From positions 124,001-188,000 of the forward strand of contig WGMS01000001.1 in the NCBI GenBank assembly GCA_016124935.1: a stretch of DNA of 64,000 bases. Direction: 5' to 3'. The position numbers were made by a program, and so were the translations under genes. The notes beneath the pieces were generated by a model. The model ran no database searches and had not been told where the DNA came from. It saw nothing but the letters and a program-made list of their open reading frames with translations. Each line of letters begins with the position of its first letter. Within the stretch, counting starts at the first letter, position 1. This stretch comes from a bacterium. GTDB taxonomy: Bacteria; Cyanobacteriota; Vampirovibrionia; Obscuribacterales; Obscuribacteraceae. This document shows, piece after piece, positions 43,455-51,926 of this stretch.

Positions 43455-44276
43455 CTAGGTCTCGAATCCGGGACGGTTCAGGGTGACCGAAATCGAGCGG
43501 ATCGCAAAGGCAAGATAGCCGATTGTCAGCAGGACGGAAACCATAGTCCACAGGGGCACGAAGAATCCGGTCAGACGCTGGAGGAAATCGAGGGTTATAA
43601 CCGGCAGCAGGGCGACTGTGGAGAGTCGCGCCGCCTGGACGAACTGCAATGGTCGCCGCAACACCCCCGAGAGCACAAAGGCGAGCAGTCCATAAAGAAA
43701 AACTTGAATGGCAATCAAGAAAAAACTGGTCGAAAAAAGCGCCAGGAACACAGCCAATCCTGACCAGACTTTAATCTGCCCGAGACTTTTCAAGAAGTCC
43801 TGAGGAAATAGAGGGGTCTTCCAGTTTCCGGAAAGGTCGATTGTCTCTCTTCTCCCACCGAATTGAAGCACCTCTTTGTCTCGGATGAAAAACATGCCGT
43901 TCAAATCCGGATCGGGCATAGGAGCATCTTCCCGCAGATCGAAAATCATAAAAGGCTTACCCTTGCCTTTATATCGAGGGTCTTCGACCACATAGGGAGA
44001 ACGCCGGTTCATAGAGAGCTTTCCTTCGTCAAGGTTCAACTGCGGCGCCTGACGGACTATGGGCACGATGAAATCATCCAGATACGCGGATAGATGAAAC
44101 TGAAAGACTGCTGCAATGATCAAGGAATATAGACCGAGAACCACCATTAGAAATCTGAAGCCCACCCCCTGCCAACTCTGGGCTACTTCATTGTAGAAGT
44201 CCCTGGAAAACCAAGAGAGATAAACACCCTGTAGAGGCGAGAACAATTTAGAAATCGCGCTGCTTTTCATTATCAT
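43455..44276 (-). CDS. Membrane protein, DUF1189-like
   Basis: The 273-residue protein has one hydrophobic segment near residues 40-65 (FLMVVLGLYSLIIAAVFQFH) and at least three in the last 110 residues (VFLALFSTSFFLIAIQVFLY; STVALLPVITLDFLQRLTGF; VSVLLTIGYLAFAIRSIS). A soluble loop of about 110 residues between them contains paired strands (YKGKGKPFMIFDLREDA). The N-terminal YLSWFSRDFYNEVAQSWQGV and this layout resemble DUF1189 proteins, whose function is unknown. The start overlaps the stop of the acetyltransferase gene (ATGA), and that gene overlaps the one before, so three genes form a tight operon. The family call is moderate. Confidence 0.75.
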   Translation of the reverse strand: MIMKSSAISKLFSPLQGVYLSWFSRDFYNEVAQSWQGVGFRFLMVVLGLYSLIIAAVFQFHLSAYLDDFIVPIVRQAPQLNLDEGKLSMNRRSPYVVEDPRYKGKGKPFMIFDLREDAPMPDPDLNGMFFIRDKEVLQFGGRRETIDLSGNWKTPLFPQDFLKSLGQIKVWSGLAVFLALFSTSFFLIAIQVFLYGLLAFVLSGVLRRPLQFVQAARLSTVALLPVITLDFLQRLTGFFVPLWTMVSVLLTIGYLAFAIRSISVTLNRPGFET

Positions 44277-44872
44277 TCAAGGTCTTCATGCAGATATTTA
44301 TCAAGTTCCCAATCCCAACATTCGTTGGTAAGGGATGTAAGGATGTGATCTTTCCACTGGCCATCGAGATACAGGTAGTCCCGGGCGTAGCCTTCTACGG
44401 TAAAGCCCAGCCTCCTCAATACTTTACCTGACTTTTCGTTTGTGGGAATGTAATTCGCCATCACCCGATGCATATTTTTTTCAGTGAACATATAATCTAT
44501 GGCGGCGTCCAGAGCCTCGGTCATATAGCCCCTGCCCTGAAAGTCCTGGTCCAGTCCATAGCCAAGCACACAATAATAGGCCGCTCTGCGAACGATACCG
44601 CTGAAACTGACTGTGCCCACCACAATCTCCTCGTTACCCTTCTCGAAGATGAATAGCCTCATGGACTGGTCGTTATAGTACTCGACGATATTTCTCTCCA
44701 GCTCCTCAGCCCAGTAGATCTCGCTGAAGGATTCTTTGGTGAAGGTAGCGTAAAAAGGCTGAAGATAGTCTCTGTTCTTGAGATGATAGCGAGCCGATTT
44801 AATCGCTTCCTCCGGATGACACATCCGGACTAGAAGACGCTCCGTATCAATCACCGGCAATTCGAGCTGCAT
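44273..44872 (-). CDS. GNAT-family N-acetyltransferase, RimJ/RimL type
   Basis: GNAT enzymes transfer acetyl from acetyl-CoA to amines. The 199-residue protein starts with the family lead-in (VIDTERLLVRMCHPEEAIKS). It shows IVGTVSFSG-like VVGTVSFSGIVRRAAYYCVL, the acetyl-CoA loop YGLDQDFQGRGYMTEALDAA and MHRVMANYIPTNEKSGKVLR with the typical C-terminal strand LGFTVEGYARDYLYLDGQWK. This set is typical of RimJ/RimL/SpeG-like members that acetylate ribosomal or other protein N-termini. It overlaps the upstream gene by 22 bases and the downstream gene by 4 bases. The substrate is unknown. Confidence 0.88.
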   Translation of the reverse strand: MQLELPVIDTERLLVRMCHPEEAIKSARYHLKNRDYLQPFYATFTKESFSEIYWAEELERNIVEYYNDQSMRLFIFEKGNEEIVVGTVSFSGIVRRAAYYCVLGYGLDQDFQGRGYMTEALDAAIDYMFTEKNMHRVMANYIPTNEKSGKVLRRLGFTVEGYARDYLYLDGQWKDHILTSLTNECWDWELDKYLHEDLE

Positions 44873-46368
44873 TTTTCGACCTCCTCATTTATGCTCCCGA
44901 TTCGAAGGGGCTCTTGCATGGCCAGATCACTGACATGCTCCAGCACCCGCCTGTGAATAGCATGAATAATCTGATCGGACCATAGCCTCCAGTAAAGTGG
45001 TGGTCCCATATGATTCTGATACCAGGTCGTGCCCGAAAGAAGCGTGCCACCATTATCAGTGCGCTCTAGCTGGAACTGACCCTTTTTAGATACCAGATAG
45101 CCCTCCATATGCGGTGGATGAATGTCTTTGTAGGGGGAGAACTCCTTCATAGGCAGAGCCTGCTCGCGAACCGAAAAACGGAGCACTTCGGGTTCTCTCC
45201 ACACGGTAATAGGCTCGACAAAAGTGCCGGTGGAAAATATGCAATGCCGGACCGCGCCCGGCCCCCGACCATAAATCTTAGCCTCTATAGGATACGCAAC
45301 CCCGGCCTTGAAAATCAGCTCGGAATCCGCCGGTTCAGGCAGCCTGGAGAAAGCGACCACATGCTTCCATACCACCTCCGGTGGTGCGTCTACCCGCGTA
45401 GATGTGGTGACTTCATACAGTGGTGAGCGCGGCTCTGCATTAACCTCAATAAGCATTATCAAAGGCACCAGCAGCAAGAATCCGCCCAATAGCCTGGGTA
45501 ACTCACGATTGCCGTGGTGGCGCTTCTGAATATAGTATGCAAGCAAGCCTCCTCCGGCCGCGATTACAGCGGCTATCGGAGCCGCCATCAGAAGACAGAC
45601 AATCCCTTCGAAGGCGAAGATAAGAAGAGCGGCATAGACTATAGCCATGCTTGTCAGAGAGACTGCCAGACAAGCGATCATAGATCGTCTTTCTCTAGCG
45701 GCAAAAATAAGCGGTGCCGCGATGGAAATAACAAAGGGAAGGGCGACGAATAGTCCGTATCCGTAAGAGCCAAAAACAAGAACAGAGAGATAGACCAGCA
45801 CCAGTGTCGGTAGTATCGGTGCGGAGGCAGCCACCAGAAAATTCACTAGTCTGGAATAGTCTCCTTCTCCCGAAACTCTCTCCTTCACGACTTCGGTAGA
45901 GGCAGAGGAATCTGCTCTGCGAACGATTGCGCTATCAATATCGTCGATGCGCTTCAGTTCGCCGCTCTCTTCTTCATGCTCTATCGAAGGAACCCAGGAG
46001 AGGATCTTGAAGAAAACCAGATTCAAAAGAGGAACATAGAAAAAGATCAAGAGCCATGGCGCCAACTGAGCCGCTCTCAATCTTCTAATCGTAAGCACCG
46101 AACCTGTCCAGGCGAAAGGCAGAGAAAGAGCCAGCATGGTCAGGTAAAACTGGATATCATTGCCGGAAGCGCGGGAGGCGGTGGCATAGCCGGGCGCGAA
46201 ATACTCCAGAATCGTCCAGCTCTTGTGGAAGAAAGTGCTGCTGACAAAGTAATCCAGACAGAACTTTAGCACCACTAAAATAGAGCCGAGGGTTACATAT
46301 TTAGCCCTGCCGATGGTGCCATCCCATCGCCACAGGTCAGAAGCTTCGATTTTGAGCGGTAGTTTCAA
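44851..46368 (-). CDS. Membrane protein: DUF805-like N-terminus fused to an SRPBCC domain
   Basis: The start is a TTG with GGAA upstream (505 residues). Residues about 10-130 contain WRWDGTIGRAKYVTLGSILV and several membrane helices, resembling the DUF805 pattern (FxGRIGR...). Four or five more hydrophobic helices follow (residues 175-320). The C-terminal 180 residues read as an SRPBCC ligand-binding domain: VTTSTRVDAPPEVVWKHVVA, IYGRGPGAVRHCIFSTGTFV and a closing helix WSDQIIHAIHRRVLEHVSDL. The combination of a multi-pass membrane region and a cytoplasmic or external lipid-binding module is uncommon. It is first in a three-gene overlapping operon. The function is unknown. Confidence 0.75.
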   Translation of the reverse strand: MKLPLKIEASDLWRWDGTIGRAKYVTLGSILVVLKFCLDYFVSSTFFHKSWTILEYFAPGYATASRASGNDIQFYLTMLALSLPFAWTGSVLTIRRLRAAQLAPWLLIFFYVPLLNLVFFKILSWVPSIEHEEESGELKRIDDIDSAIVRRADSSASTEVVKERVSGEGDYSRLVNFLVAASAPILPTLVLVYLSVLVFGSYGYGLFVALPFVISIAAPLIFAARERRSMIACLAVSLTSMAIVYAALLIFAFEGIVCLLMAAPIAAVIAAGGGLLAYYIQKRHHGNRELPRLLGGFLLLVPLIMLIEVNAEPRSPLYEVTTSTRVDAPPEVVWKHVVAFSRLPEPADSELIFKAGVAYPIEAKIYGRGPGAVRHCIFSTGTFVEPITVWREPEVLRFSVREQALPMKEFSPYKDIHPPHMEGYLVSKKGQFQLERTDNGGTLLSGTTWYQNHMGPPLYWRLWSDQIIHAIHRRVLEHVSDLAMQEPLRIGSINEEVEKCSSNCR

Positions 46369-46437
46369 AGGGCTATTCCAATATTGAATACAATACCGCC
46401 TCCGAACACAAACTACTATTTCTTTTGAAAAATCATT

Positions 46438-47199
46438 TTAATAGCCTGAATCAACCCAGAAGTTGCCCTTTCCTCTACCCTGGGCCAATCTGGCTTCAAG
46501 ACTGGCAAGAATCTCCCTGGCAGGCTTGGCCCCTTCGTGGGAGCCGGCTGGATTCTGTTTAACCGCATCACTATTCGATTTTTTATTATCGGCTTCCGGA
46601 CTGAAGTCAATAGTGTGGTTGACAGCTATATCAAGATCCAGTTCATTGACGGCAACGGCCGCATCATCATGAAACATCGGAATACCGGGCAAAGTGTACT
46701 CATCTTCGAGTTCCTCCATCGGGTCGACCTGATAGTTGACGCCGCTTAGAGTAATACGCTCATCATCGTCGAAAAGATCTTCTTCGGGCTTGCTGAAGGC
46801 TAAAAACGTATCTTCCATATCCGGGAAGCTATCGAGAACGACCGGGTCGGCTTCCTGCTCAACTCTTCTCATCTCGACTATCCGACGATTCAGCTCCACT
46901 GTATCAAAAGAGCCAGAATCGGTTATCTCGTCACCGCGGAACCATTTGTTGATAGCCTGGCTATCACGCTTGCGAATCGTGTCGCAGTTACCGGTTTCCA
47001 TTTCCTGGGTGATGCGCTTGCGCACGCTGGCGAGGTCATAGCTGCCTGTGGTTGTCGAGGAACCGTTGCGGCTCTTGAGACGAGCCAGGCGTTCCCGCGT
47101 CCGCTCAATCTCGCTCCAGTCGGTGGATTCGTCCTTAGCCAGATTGCCGTCAACTTTGGCGGTAAATCTCTTCCAAACATACTTAAACTTGTCAAACAC
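46438..47199 (-). CDS. Acidic cytoplasmic protein of unknown function
   Basis: A GTG start follows GAGGGACG. The 253-residue protein has no signal or membrane segment. The first third is basic and helical (MFDKFKYVWKRFTAKVDGNL, RERLARLKSRNGSS). The middle is acidic and probably disordered (SKPEEDLFDDDERITLSG; DPMEELEDEYTLPG). The C-terminus holds a helix AREILASLEARLAQG. I recognise no family. It lies 145 bases downstream of the NurA gene on the same strand and may be the last gene of that group, so a link to DNA metabolism or signalling is possible by position only. Confidence 0.65.
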   Translation of the reverse strand: MFDKFKYVWKRFTAKVDGNLAKDESTDWSEIERTRERLARLKSRNGSSTTTGSYDLASVRKRITQEMETGNCDTIRKRDSQAINKWFRGDEITDSGSFDTVELNRRIVEMRRVEQEADPVVLDSFPDMEDTFLAFSKPEEDLFDDDERITLSGVNYQVDPMEELEDEYTLPGIPMFHDDAAVAVNELDLDIAVNHTIDFSPEADNKKSNSDAVKQNPAGSHEGAKPAREILASLEARLAQGRGKGNFWVDSGY

Positions 47200-47344
47200 T
47201 ATACTCGTCCCTCAGATATAGCCCAGCCCTTCGCTTCTGCCAGGGAACCGTCCTCTCAAGCGTCAACGGTCTCTATTGACAAGACTTTACTTCAACCACC
47301 CTGGAAATAAATGGGGAAAATACGTAGCAATTTCTTTTGATACT

Positions 47345-48532
47345 TCAGACAAAACCCCTGCGCTTGTTGCGCTCTTTGGGGCTCAATTGCACCGGTCGGC
47401 CGCCCAGTCCGACAAGATGACGGGTGATCAGCTCGAAAAATCGGTCCCGGTCAGCCCCTTTTATAACAGCCAGGTGATGGGCTTCGGCCAGGGCAACTGG
47501 ATAGCCCATACCTTTTTCGACCTGGGAGCGCACCGCCGCCATGGCGAAACGAAAAAGCTCCTCGTCTTCGCTCAGATACTTGGGCATCTCCAGACGAGCA
47601 ACCTCACTTTCGAAGCGAGCATAGAGAAAACATGCCTGACAGTCACTGTCCACCAGTCTGGCAGTTTTGGTAGCGGAGAGAAAAAGCGAGGAGATCTGAT
47701 TGAGAGCAAGGCGGCCGCCATAAAGAGCCCGGTCGGTGAGGGGCCAGATTCGCGAGCAGGGAAAGTCTTCTTCATTGAGATGACCGCAATGGCTCTTGCA
47801 ATCACTTAGATCGTAGGGACAGATAAAAGTCCGCAGCATATTTACCACATCGGAGCTTCTACTATGCGAGATATAGCCCACCAGAGGAATTCTTCTCTGC
47901 TTCAATCCTTTCAAAAGCGCTTCGATTCGCTCTATGAAACTCTCCTGATACCCTTCGGTCATCTTGTCCAGGGACCAGGGAATGATTGAACCATCGAATA
48001 AGGCAAGCACAGGCAGCCCTCGCTCCGCGGCTTCGGTAGATTTACTTGCCAGGATCTCCAGTTCGAAAACCGTGCGTTCCAGGGAGACATAGAGTTCATC
48101 GATATGAATCCTGCGACGATCTACCAGGGGGTAGAGATCTTCCGGACGATGGTAAAGCTGGGGACTGCTCTCGAGAAGCGGCCGGTGTTTCTGACCATAG
48201 GAAATAAGCGCTGAACCGGCATTGAGAAGGTAGCAACTATGGACCTCATGATGACTCGGCATAATCTGGGAGCCATCCACCGCCACCACGGTGTATTTGC
48301 TGAGGTCTTTATCGATATCTCGGATCTCGGCAAAAGCACTGAGACAATCCGCCACGGGCCAGAGGACCTGAGCAGCGTTCCTTGCCATGGCATCCACGAA
48401 AGCATCCTGATTGATGGCTGCTTCATCAAAAGAGCTAAGCGCATTCTCAAGCACCGGTCTGTCGTTCTCTTCCTTAAGAGAATCGACTCCGACCTCCACT
48501 ATCTGGGTCAGCAATTTTGAGAAATCGAGCAT
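47345..48532 (-). CDS. nurA: NurA-domain 5'-3' nuclease
   Basis: NurA is a Mn-dependent 5'-3' exonuclease that works with the HerA helicase in archaeal DNA end resection; bacterial versions occur too. The RNase H-like NurA core is visible: TVVAVDGSQIMPSHHEV (metal-binding D86), a second acidic motif in LPVLALFDGSIIPWSL and later KTARLVDSDCQACFLY and YPVALAEAHHLAVIKGADRD. Four Cys/His in DLSDCKSHCGHLNEEDFPC may form a zinc site not usual in NurA. The ATG follows immediately after the stop of the GGDEF/pseudokinase-like gene (adjacent TAA-ATG), so the two are co-translated. No HerA (FtsK/HerA ATPase) gene is in the window. Confidence 0.85.
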   Translation of the reverse strand: MLDFSKLLTQIVEVGVDSLKEENDRPVLENALSSFDEAAINQDAFVDAMARNAAQVLWPVADCLSAFAEIRDIDKDLSKYTVVAVDGSQIMPSHHEVHSCYLLNAGSALISYGQKHRPLLESSPQLYHRPEDLYPLVDRRRIHIDELYVSLERTVFELEILASKSTEAAERGLPVLALFDGSIIPWSLDKMTEGYQESFIERIEALLKGLKQRRIPLVGYISHSRSSDVVNMLRTFICPYDLSDCKSHCGHLNEEDFPCSRIWPLTDRALYGGRLALNQISSLFLSATKTARLVDSDCQACFLYARFESEVARLEMPKYLSEDEELFRFAMAAVRSQVEKGMGYPVALAEAHHLAVIKGADRDRFFELITRHLVGLGGRPVQLSPKERNKRRGFV

Positions 48533-50026
48533 TTAACCCTGGGCGTCGACCGTGGTTCGGTCTTTGAAGAGGTCTTTCAGCTTTGAGAAAGTATTATAGC
48601 CGTGCAAGCCGTCCTTGTGCAAAGCGGGCGAGGGGGACTCTGTCACCTGCTTGAGAATCGCCTCCACCTCTATGGCGAGCTCTCTGGCTTCGGCGCTCTT
48701 TTGAAGATCGGGGGTCGAAGTCAAACGATAGACATAGTTAAGAAAGTCGACAACCGTGGCAGGATGAATTCTATCCCCACTGTCGCCGGCTTTATGGAGA
48801 CGATCGCCCTCCCGGATGATCTCCACAAGAGGACAGAGTTCGTGGTTGAGGAGATAGACTGCCTCGGGCTCGGTGGGCTCTGCCACCAGTAAGATCAGGT
48901 TAGAGAATCGGTCCAGAGTGATGGGAGGAACCAGGGATTTGAGGTAAGCGATGGCACCGCATAATCTGAAGAGCACATGCCTTATCGAATAAGGCTCGGT
49001 AGCGACGGTGGCAAGCCCGGACAAGCAAGGAAGAGGCTCCAGGCTGAGACATTTTATGTAAGCCGGCACCACATTGACTAGATAGAGCCTGTTATCAGCG
49101 ATATGAAAATCCAACAGTTCGGAGCCCCGGACACTGCTGTTGCCCAATCCCTGGATCTGCCTAAGGAAACGCACCAGGGCGAGCTTTGTGGGGGGGCTCA
49201 ATTCTATCTTCCCTTCCGGATCATAGAGGGTTCTGAGAGCAACTATCCGAGCCGGAGCCCAGCGATCGCGCCCCAAGACCAGATCGAGATCGAGCTTGCT
49301 CGACTCGACCGAGCGCCAGTGTTCTCTCTCTTCACCGAATTCGTATCGAGACATCCAGTCGGATAGAGAGCCTCGAAAGAGTTTACCGTTCTCACTAGAA
49401 CCGGACTCCTCTATTTGCGCATCTGAAGCAATCTTAAAACCGACAGCCGAAAGAATCCCCCCCACATCGCCATACCCCTCATCTACACAAGAGCCCACCA
49501 CCGTGATCTTGCAACTGGGATGGAGGGTAAAGGGTCCTGCTTCAAAGCGAGTGTCGGCTAGAATCTCGACAATTCGCGCCACCGCTTTACGACAAAATGC
49601 CTCTGGCGTATCAGGCATCAAAATAAGATATTCACCGAGCATGTTCGAAAACAGACGGTCGGATTTGCGCAGCATCCTGCATATTTCGGCTTTGCAATGG
49701 GAATCCAGACCTTTAGCCAGATTAATTTCGGATGTTTCGGCCAGGTTCTCGATCTCCAGCACGTCGATTCTAGCCAGGGAAAATTCCCGGTTGCTCTTGG
49801 AACTTGCCTTGATGGCAGAGGCTATATGCTTTTGAAAACGCTTCAAACTGGATGTGATGATCGAATCAAGATCCTGATTATTTTCCGGAGCAAGATAACG
49901 CCGGCGCTCCAGGACAAAGCCCCGCGCTTCGTCCCGGGCTTCTTCTTTTAGGCTCTCTGCTTCGATATCCGGGATCTGCTCCGGATCTGGGAACGCTGTC
50001 AAATCTCTATTTCTTGACCAACTCAA
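48533..50026 (-). CDS. Protein with degenerate GGDEF-like and pseudokinase-like regions
   Basis: The frame is open to 50422 but overlaps the divergent regulator gene. I place the start at the TTG at 50026 (497 residues), which is uncertain; a TTG at 50002 is an alternative. Residues about 55-190 read like a nucleotide-cyclase fold: RMLRKSDRLFSNMLGEYLIL aligns with the region around the GGDEF signature, but GGDEF itself is replaced by MLGEY, so cyclase activity is unlikely. The C-terminal half resembles a kinase C-lobe: LFRLCGAIAYLKSLVPPITL, LDRFSNLILL in place of HRDLKPxNILL and VYLLNHEL in place of the DFG strand, with catalytic residues missing. A regulatory, signal-binding role is inferred. 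It is directly followed by NurA. Confidence 0.7.
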   Translation of the reverse strand: MSWSRNRDLTAFPDPEQIPDIEAESLKEEARDEARGFVLERRRYLAPENNQDLDSIITSSLKRFQKHIASAIKASSKSNREFSLARIDVLEIENLAETSEINLAKGLDSHCKAEICRMLRKSDRLFSNMLGEYLILMPDTPEAFCRKAVARIVEILADTRFEAGPFTLHPSCKITVVGSCVDEGYGDVGGILSAVGFKIASDAQIEESGSSENGKLFRGSLSDWMSRYEFGEEREHWRSVESSKLDLDLVLGRDRWAPARIVALRTLYDPEGKIELSPPTKLALVRFLRQIQGLGNSSVRGSELLDFHIADNRLYLVNVVPAYIKCLSLEPLPCLSGLATVATEPYSIRHVLFRLCGAIAYLKSLVPPITLDRFSNLILLVAEPTEPEAVYLLNHELCPLVEIIREGDRLHKAGDSGDRIHPATVVDFLNYVYRLTSTPDLQKSAEARELAIEVEAILKQVTESPSPALHKDGLHGYNTFSKLKDLFKDRTTVDAQG

Positions 50027-50155
50027 GGGATTCTCGGATGAGCTCTTATATAGATTATGCCATCCCGGCAAGATTCTAAAAGGTCCGAAAATACCCGGGA
50101 CCTCTGCTACAATCAAAAACCGTCCACCAAGCCTGTATATAAGAGTGACATACCC

Positions 50156-50617
50156 ATGGCAAGAACGCGCAGTCCCATCCCCAGCGACCTGGTCCTGGAA
50201 TCGACCCTGGCAAGCAGATTGAACCAGTTGAGACAGTTCCGCAATCTTTCCAAAAAAGAGCTGGCCCAGGCTGTGCGTATGAGCGAAGAGAGAATCGACG
50301 ATATCGAATCCGGCCTTGAAACCTGGTTGTCTTCGGCAGAAAGACAGATCATCGCCAAGGCGCTCTATATAGATCCAAACCTCTTGAAAGAGGTGGAATA
50401 CAGACCTGCCGATACCTCTCACCCTTCTTACGCCTCTATGTCCGAAGAGATAAATACATCCCTGACCGATTCGATTCTGGCAGGAATGCGAGACCTGGCC
50501 TGTCCTCAGTGCGGCAATACCCTGAGGTGCAGTGTTCAGAAACGGGTCGATATCAATGGCGAGGTTATAGATTTCGCCAAGGCCTTTTGCCAGATCTGCC
50601 CCTTCACCCTCAAATAG
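50156..50617 (+). CDS. Xre-type HTH protein with C-terminal zinc ribbon
   Basis: The ATG at 50156 is used; upstream codons from 50057 lack a start signal. The 153-residue protein has an Xre/Cro-type helix-turn-helix in its first half (LASRLNQLRQFRNLSKKELA, QAVRMSEERIDDIESGLETW). A C-terminal domain has paired cysteines (LACPQCGNTLRC and FCQICPFT) that should bind zinc. It probably binds DNA and may control itself and the divergent GGDEF/pseudokinase-NurA operon, with about 130 bases between starts. Convergent with the Clp-N domain gene, 26 bases apart. The domain calls are good; target and ligand are unknown. Confidence 0.82.
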   Translation: MARTRSPIPSDLVLESTLASRLNQLRQFRNLSKKELAQAVRMSEERIDDIESGLETWLSSAERQIIAKALYIDPNLLKEVEYRPADTSHPSYASMSEEINTSLTDSILAGMRDLACPQCGNTLRCSVQKRVDINGEVIDFAKAFCQICPFTLK

Positions 50618-50643
50618 ACGGCACCGGATACGGTTTTAACTGA

Positions 50644-51786
50644 TCAGCTCTGGCTTACCGAGCGCTTTTCGAAGCAGTCTTTGACCGTTACTTTCAATCT
50701 CTCTTTAAGTTCTGCCAGGCGCTGGGTGATTTCGATACGGCGCTTCTGCAATCCGAGCATCTGCTGCTTTCTGTGATCATCCATCGCTTCTATGAACAGC
50801 TCATGCAGGGCTATTTCTTCACCCTGGGTCCACCAGAGATCCTCTATAACAGCTCCGATCTCGTCATACTCAGCCTCGTCCATCATCTGGTCGAATAGGC
50901 GATACTCGTTGGAGAAGACATACTCTATGGCGGAGCGAACTTCTTCTCTAACGTGCTGGGCGGCCGAAGACACAATGGAAGCGAGCAGTTCCTGATCGAG
51001 GGGGCCGCTCCGGTCGGTGAGCATGTCGAGGGATTCTTCCAGGAGATAGCGGCGGAAGGCGACCTGGGACCAGAGGAAATCGGAGAAATAGGCAACACAG
51101 ACACGATGCACTATCTCGGCCCGTCCGGGAAGATTGTTGATTCTCAAACCGCTGCGGTGAGCGAGGGCTTGCAGAGAGCGAACCGATGTGTAGGAGCGAT
51201 CTATCAACTCTCTCAATCCAGAGACCATAGAGTTGCGCATGCCGGGTAGCTCGCGATAAACGCTCAGTTCCGCCGCCATCATATGAAGAATTTCCCGGCG
51301 CAGGAAAGTCAGATTGGCGCCAAGGTCATCAAATAGTTTGGTGGAGGTGGCATCGGGCAGATCTATTAAGGCAAGAAGCAGATGAACAGGCTCGATGTCC
51401 GGCTGACCGAAGAACAGAGAATAATCGAAAGATCGAATCAGGGCTTGAACCACCAGATCGCTGAAGCCGATTGGATGATCGACAGACTGGGGTGGCACCG
51501 CCGGAGAAGGGAAACCGCTTTCGACCACGTCGGGTCTGTCTGTGTACAACAACTCGGACTCGACCTGGTCTCGGAACTGACGGTCGACCTCTTGACGAAT
51601 GGTGTCCGCATCCAGCTTCATACTGGCCAGGACGACTCCGGCAACGGTATCTTCGTCCACTGCCAGAGCGGTCAAAAGATGTTCGGTACAGACATATCTG
51701 TGCCCGGTGTTCAGGCACTCAGCCATGGCCTGCTGAATTACATTCAGATATGATTCGCCGGCTCTCTCAAAAACCGAGTCAATCAT
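50644..51786 (-). CDS. Clp-N domain protein without an ATPase module
   Basis: The ATG at 51786 has GGAGG 5-6 bases upstream, which settles it against the in-frame TTG at 51798. The N-terminal 150 residues of 380 form a Clp repeat domain: AESYLNVIQQAMAECL-like start, TGHRYVCTEHLLTALAVDED in the first half and IEPVHLLLALIDLPDATSTK in the second. The rest is helical, ends in a likely coiled coil (HRKQQMLGLQKRRIEITQRL) and has no Walker motif, so it is not ClpA/ClpC. It could act as an adaptor or decoy for Clp substrates, or be related to the Clp-N kinase at 25119-26588. Function unknown. Confidence 0.8.
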   Translation of the reverse strand: MIDSVFERAGESYLNVIQQAMAECLNTGHRYVCTEHLLTALAVDEDTVAGVVLASMKLDADTIRQEVDRQFRDQVESELLYTDRPDVVESGFPSPAVPPQSVDHPIGFSDLVVQALIRSFDYSLFFGQPDIEPVHLLLALIDLPDATSTKLFDDLGANLTFLRREILHMMAAELSVYRELPGMRNSMVSGLRELIDRSYTSVRSLQALAHRSGLRINNLPGRAEIVHRVCVAYFSDFLWSQVAFRRYLLEESLDMLTDRSGPLDQELLASIVSSAAQHVREEVRSAIEYVFSNEYRLFDQMMDEAEYDEIGAVIEDLWWTQGEEIALHELFIEAMDDHRKQQMLGLQKRRIEITQRLAELKERLKVTVKDCFEKRSVSQS

Positions 51787-51926
51787 GAAGGCCTCCAATT
51801 AATTTATGCTTACCCTAACTCAGTAGAATGAAATACTACTTGCTTGATTACCTGTTAGCAACCTGAAAACAATTATCTACGTGTACAATTCAGATTCACA
51901 ACCCCAGTATCCGGCGGAGACAGGTC

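Noticed and set aside
43455-43480. tRNA-like GGTCTCGAATCCGG string
   Set aside because: It is the 3' end of the DUF1189-like gene; no acceptor, D or anticodon stems are found around it.
50027-50422. N-terminal extension of the GGDEF/pseudokinase frame
   Set aside because: The extra 132 codons run antisense through the HTH/zinc-ribbon gene, which has clear domains, so a start near 50026 is preferred.
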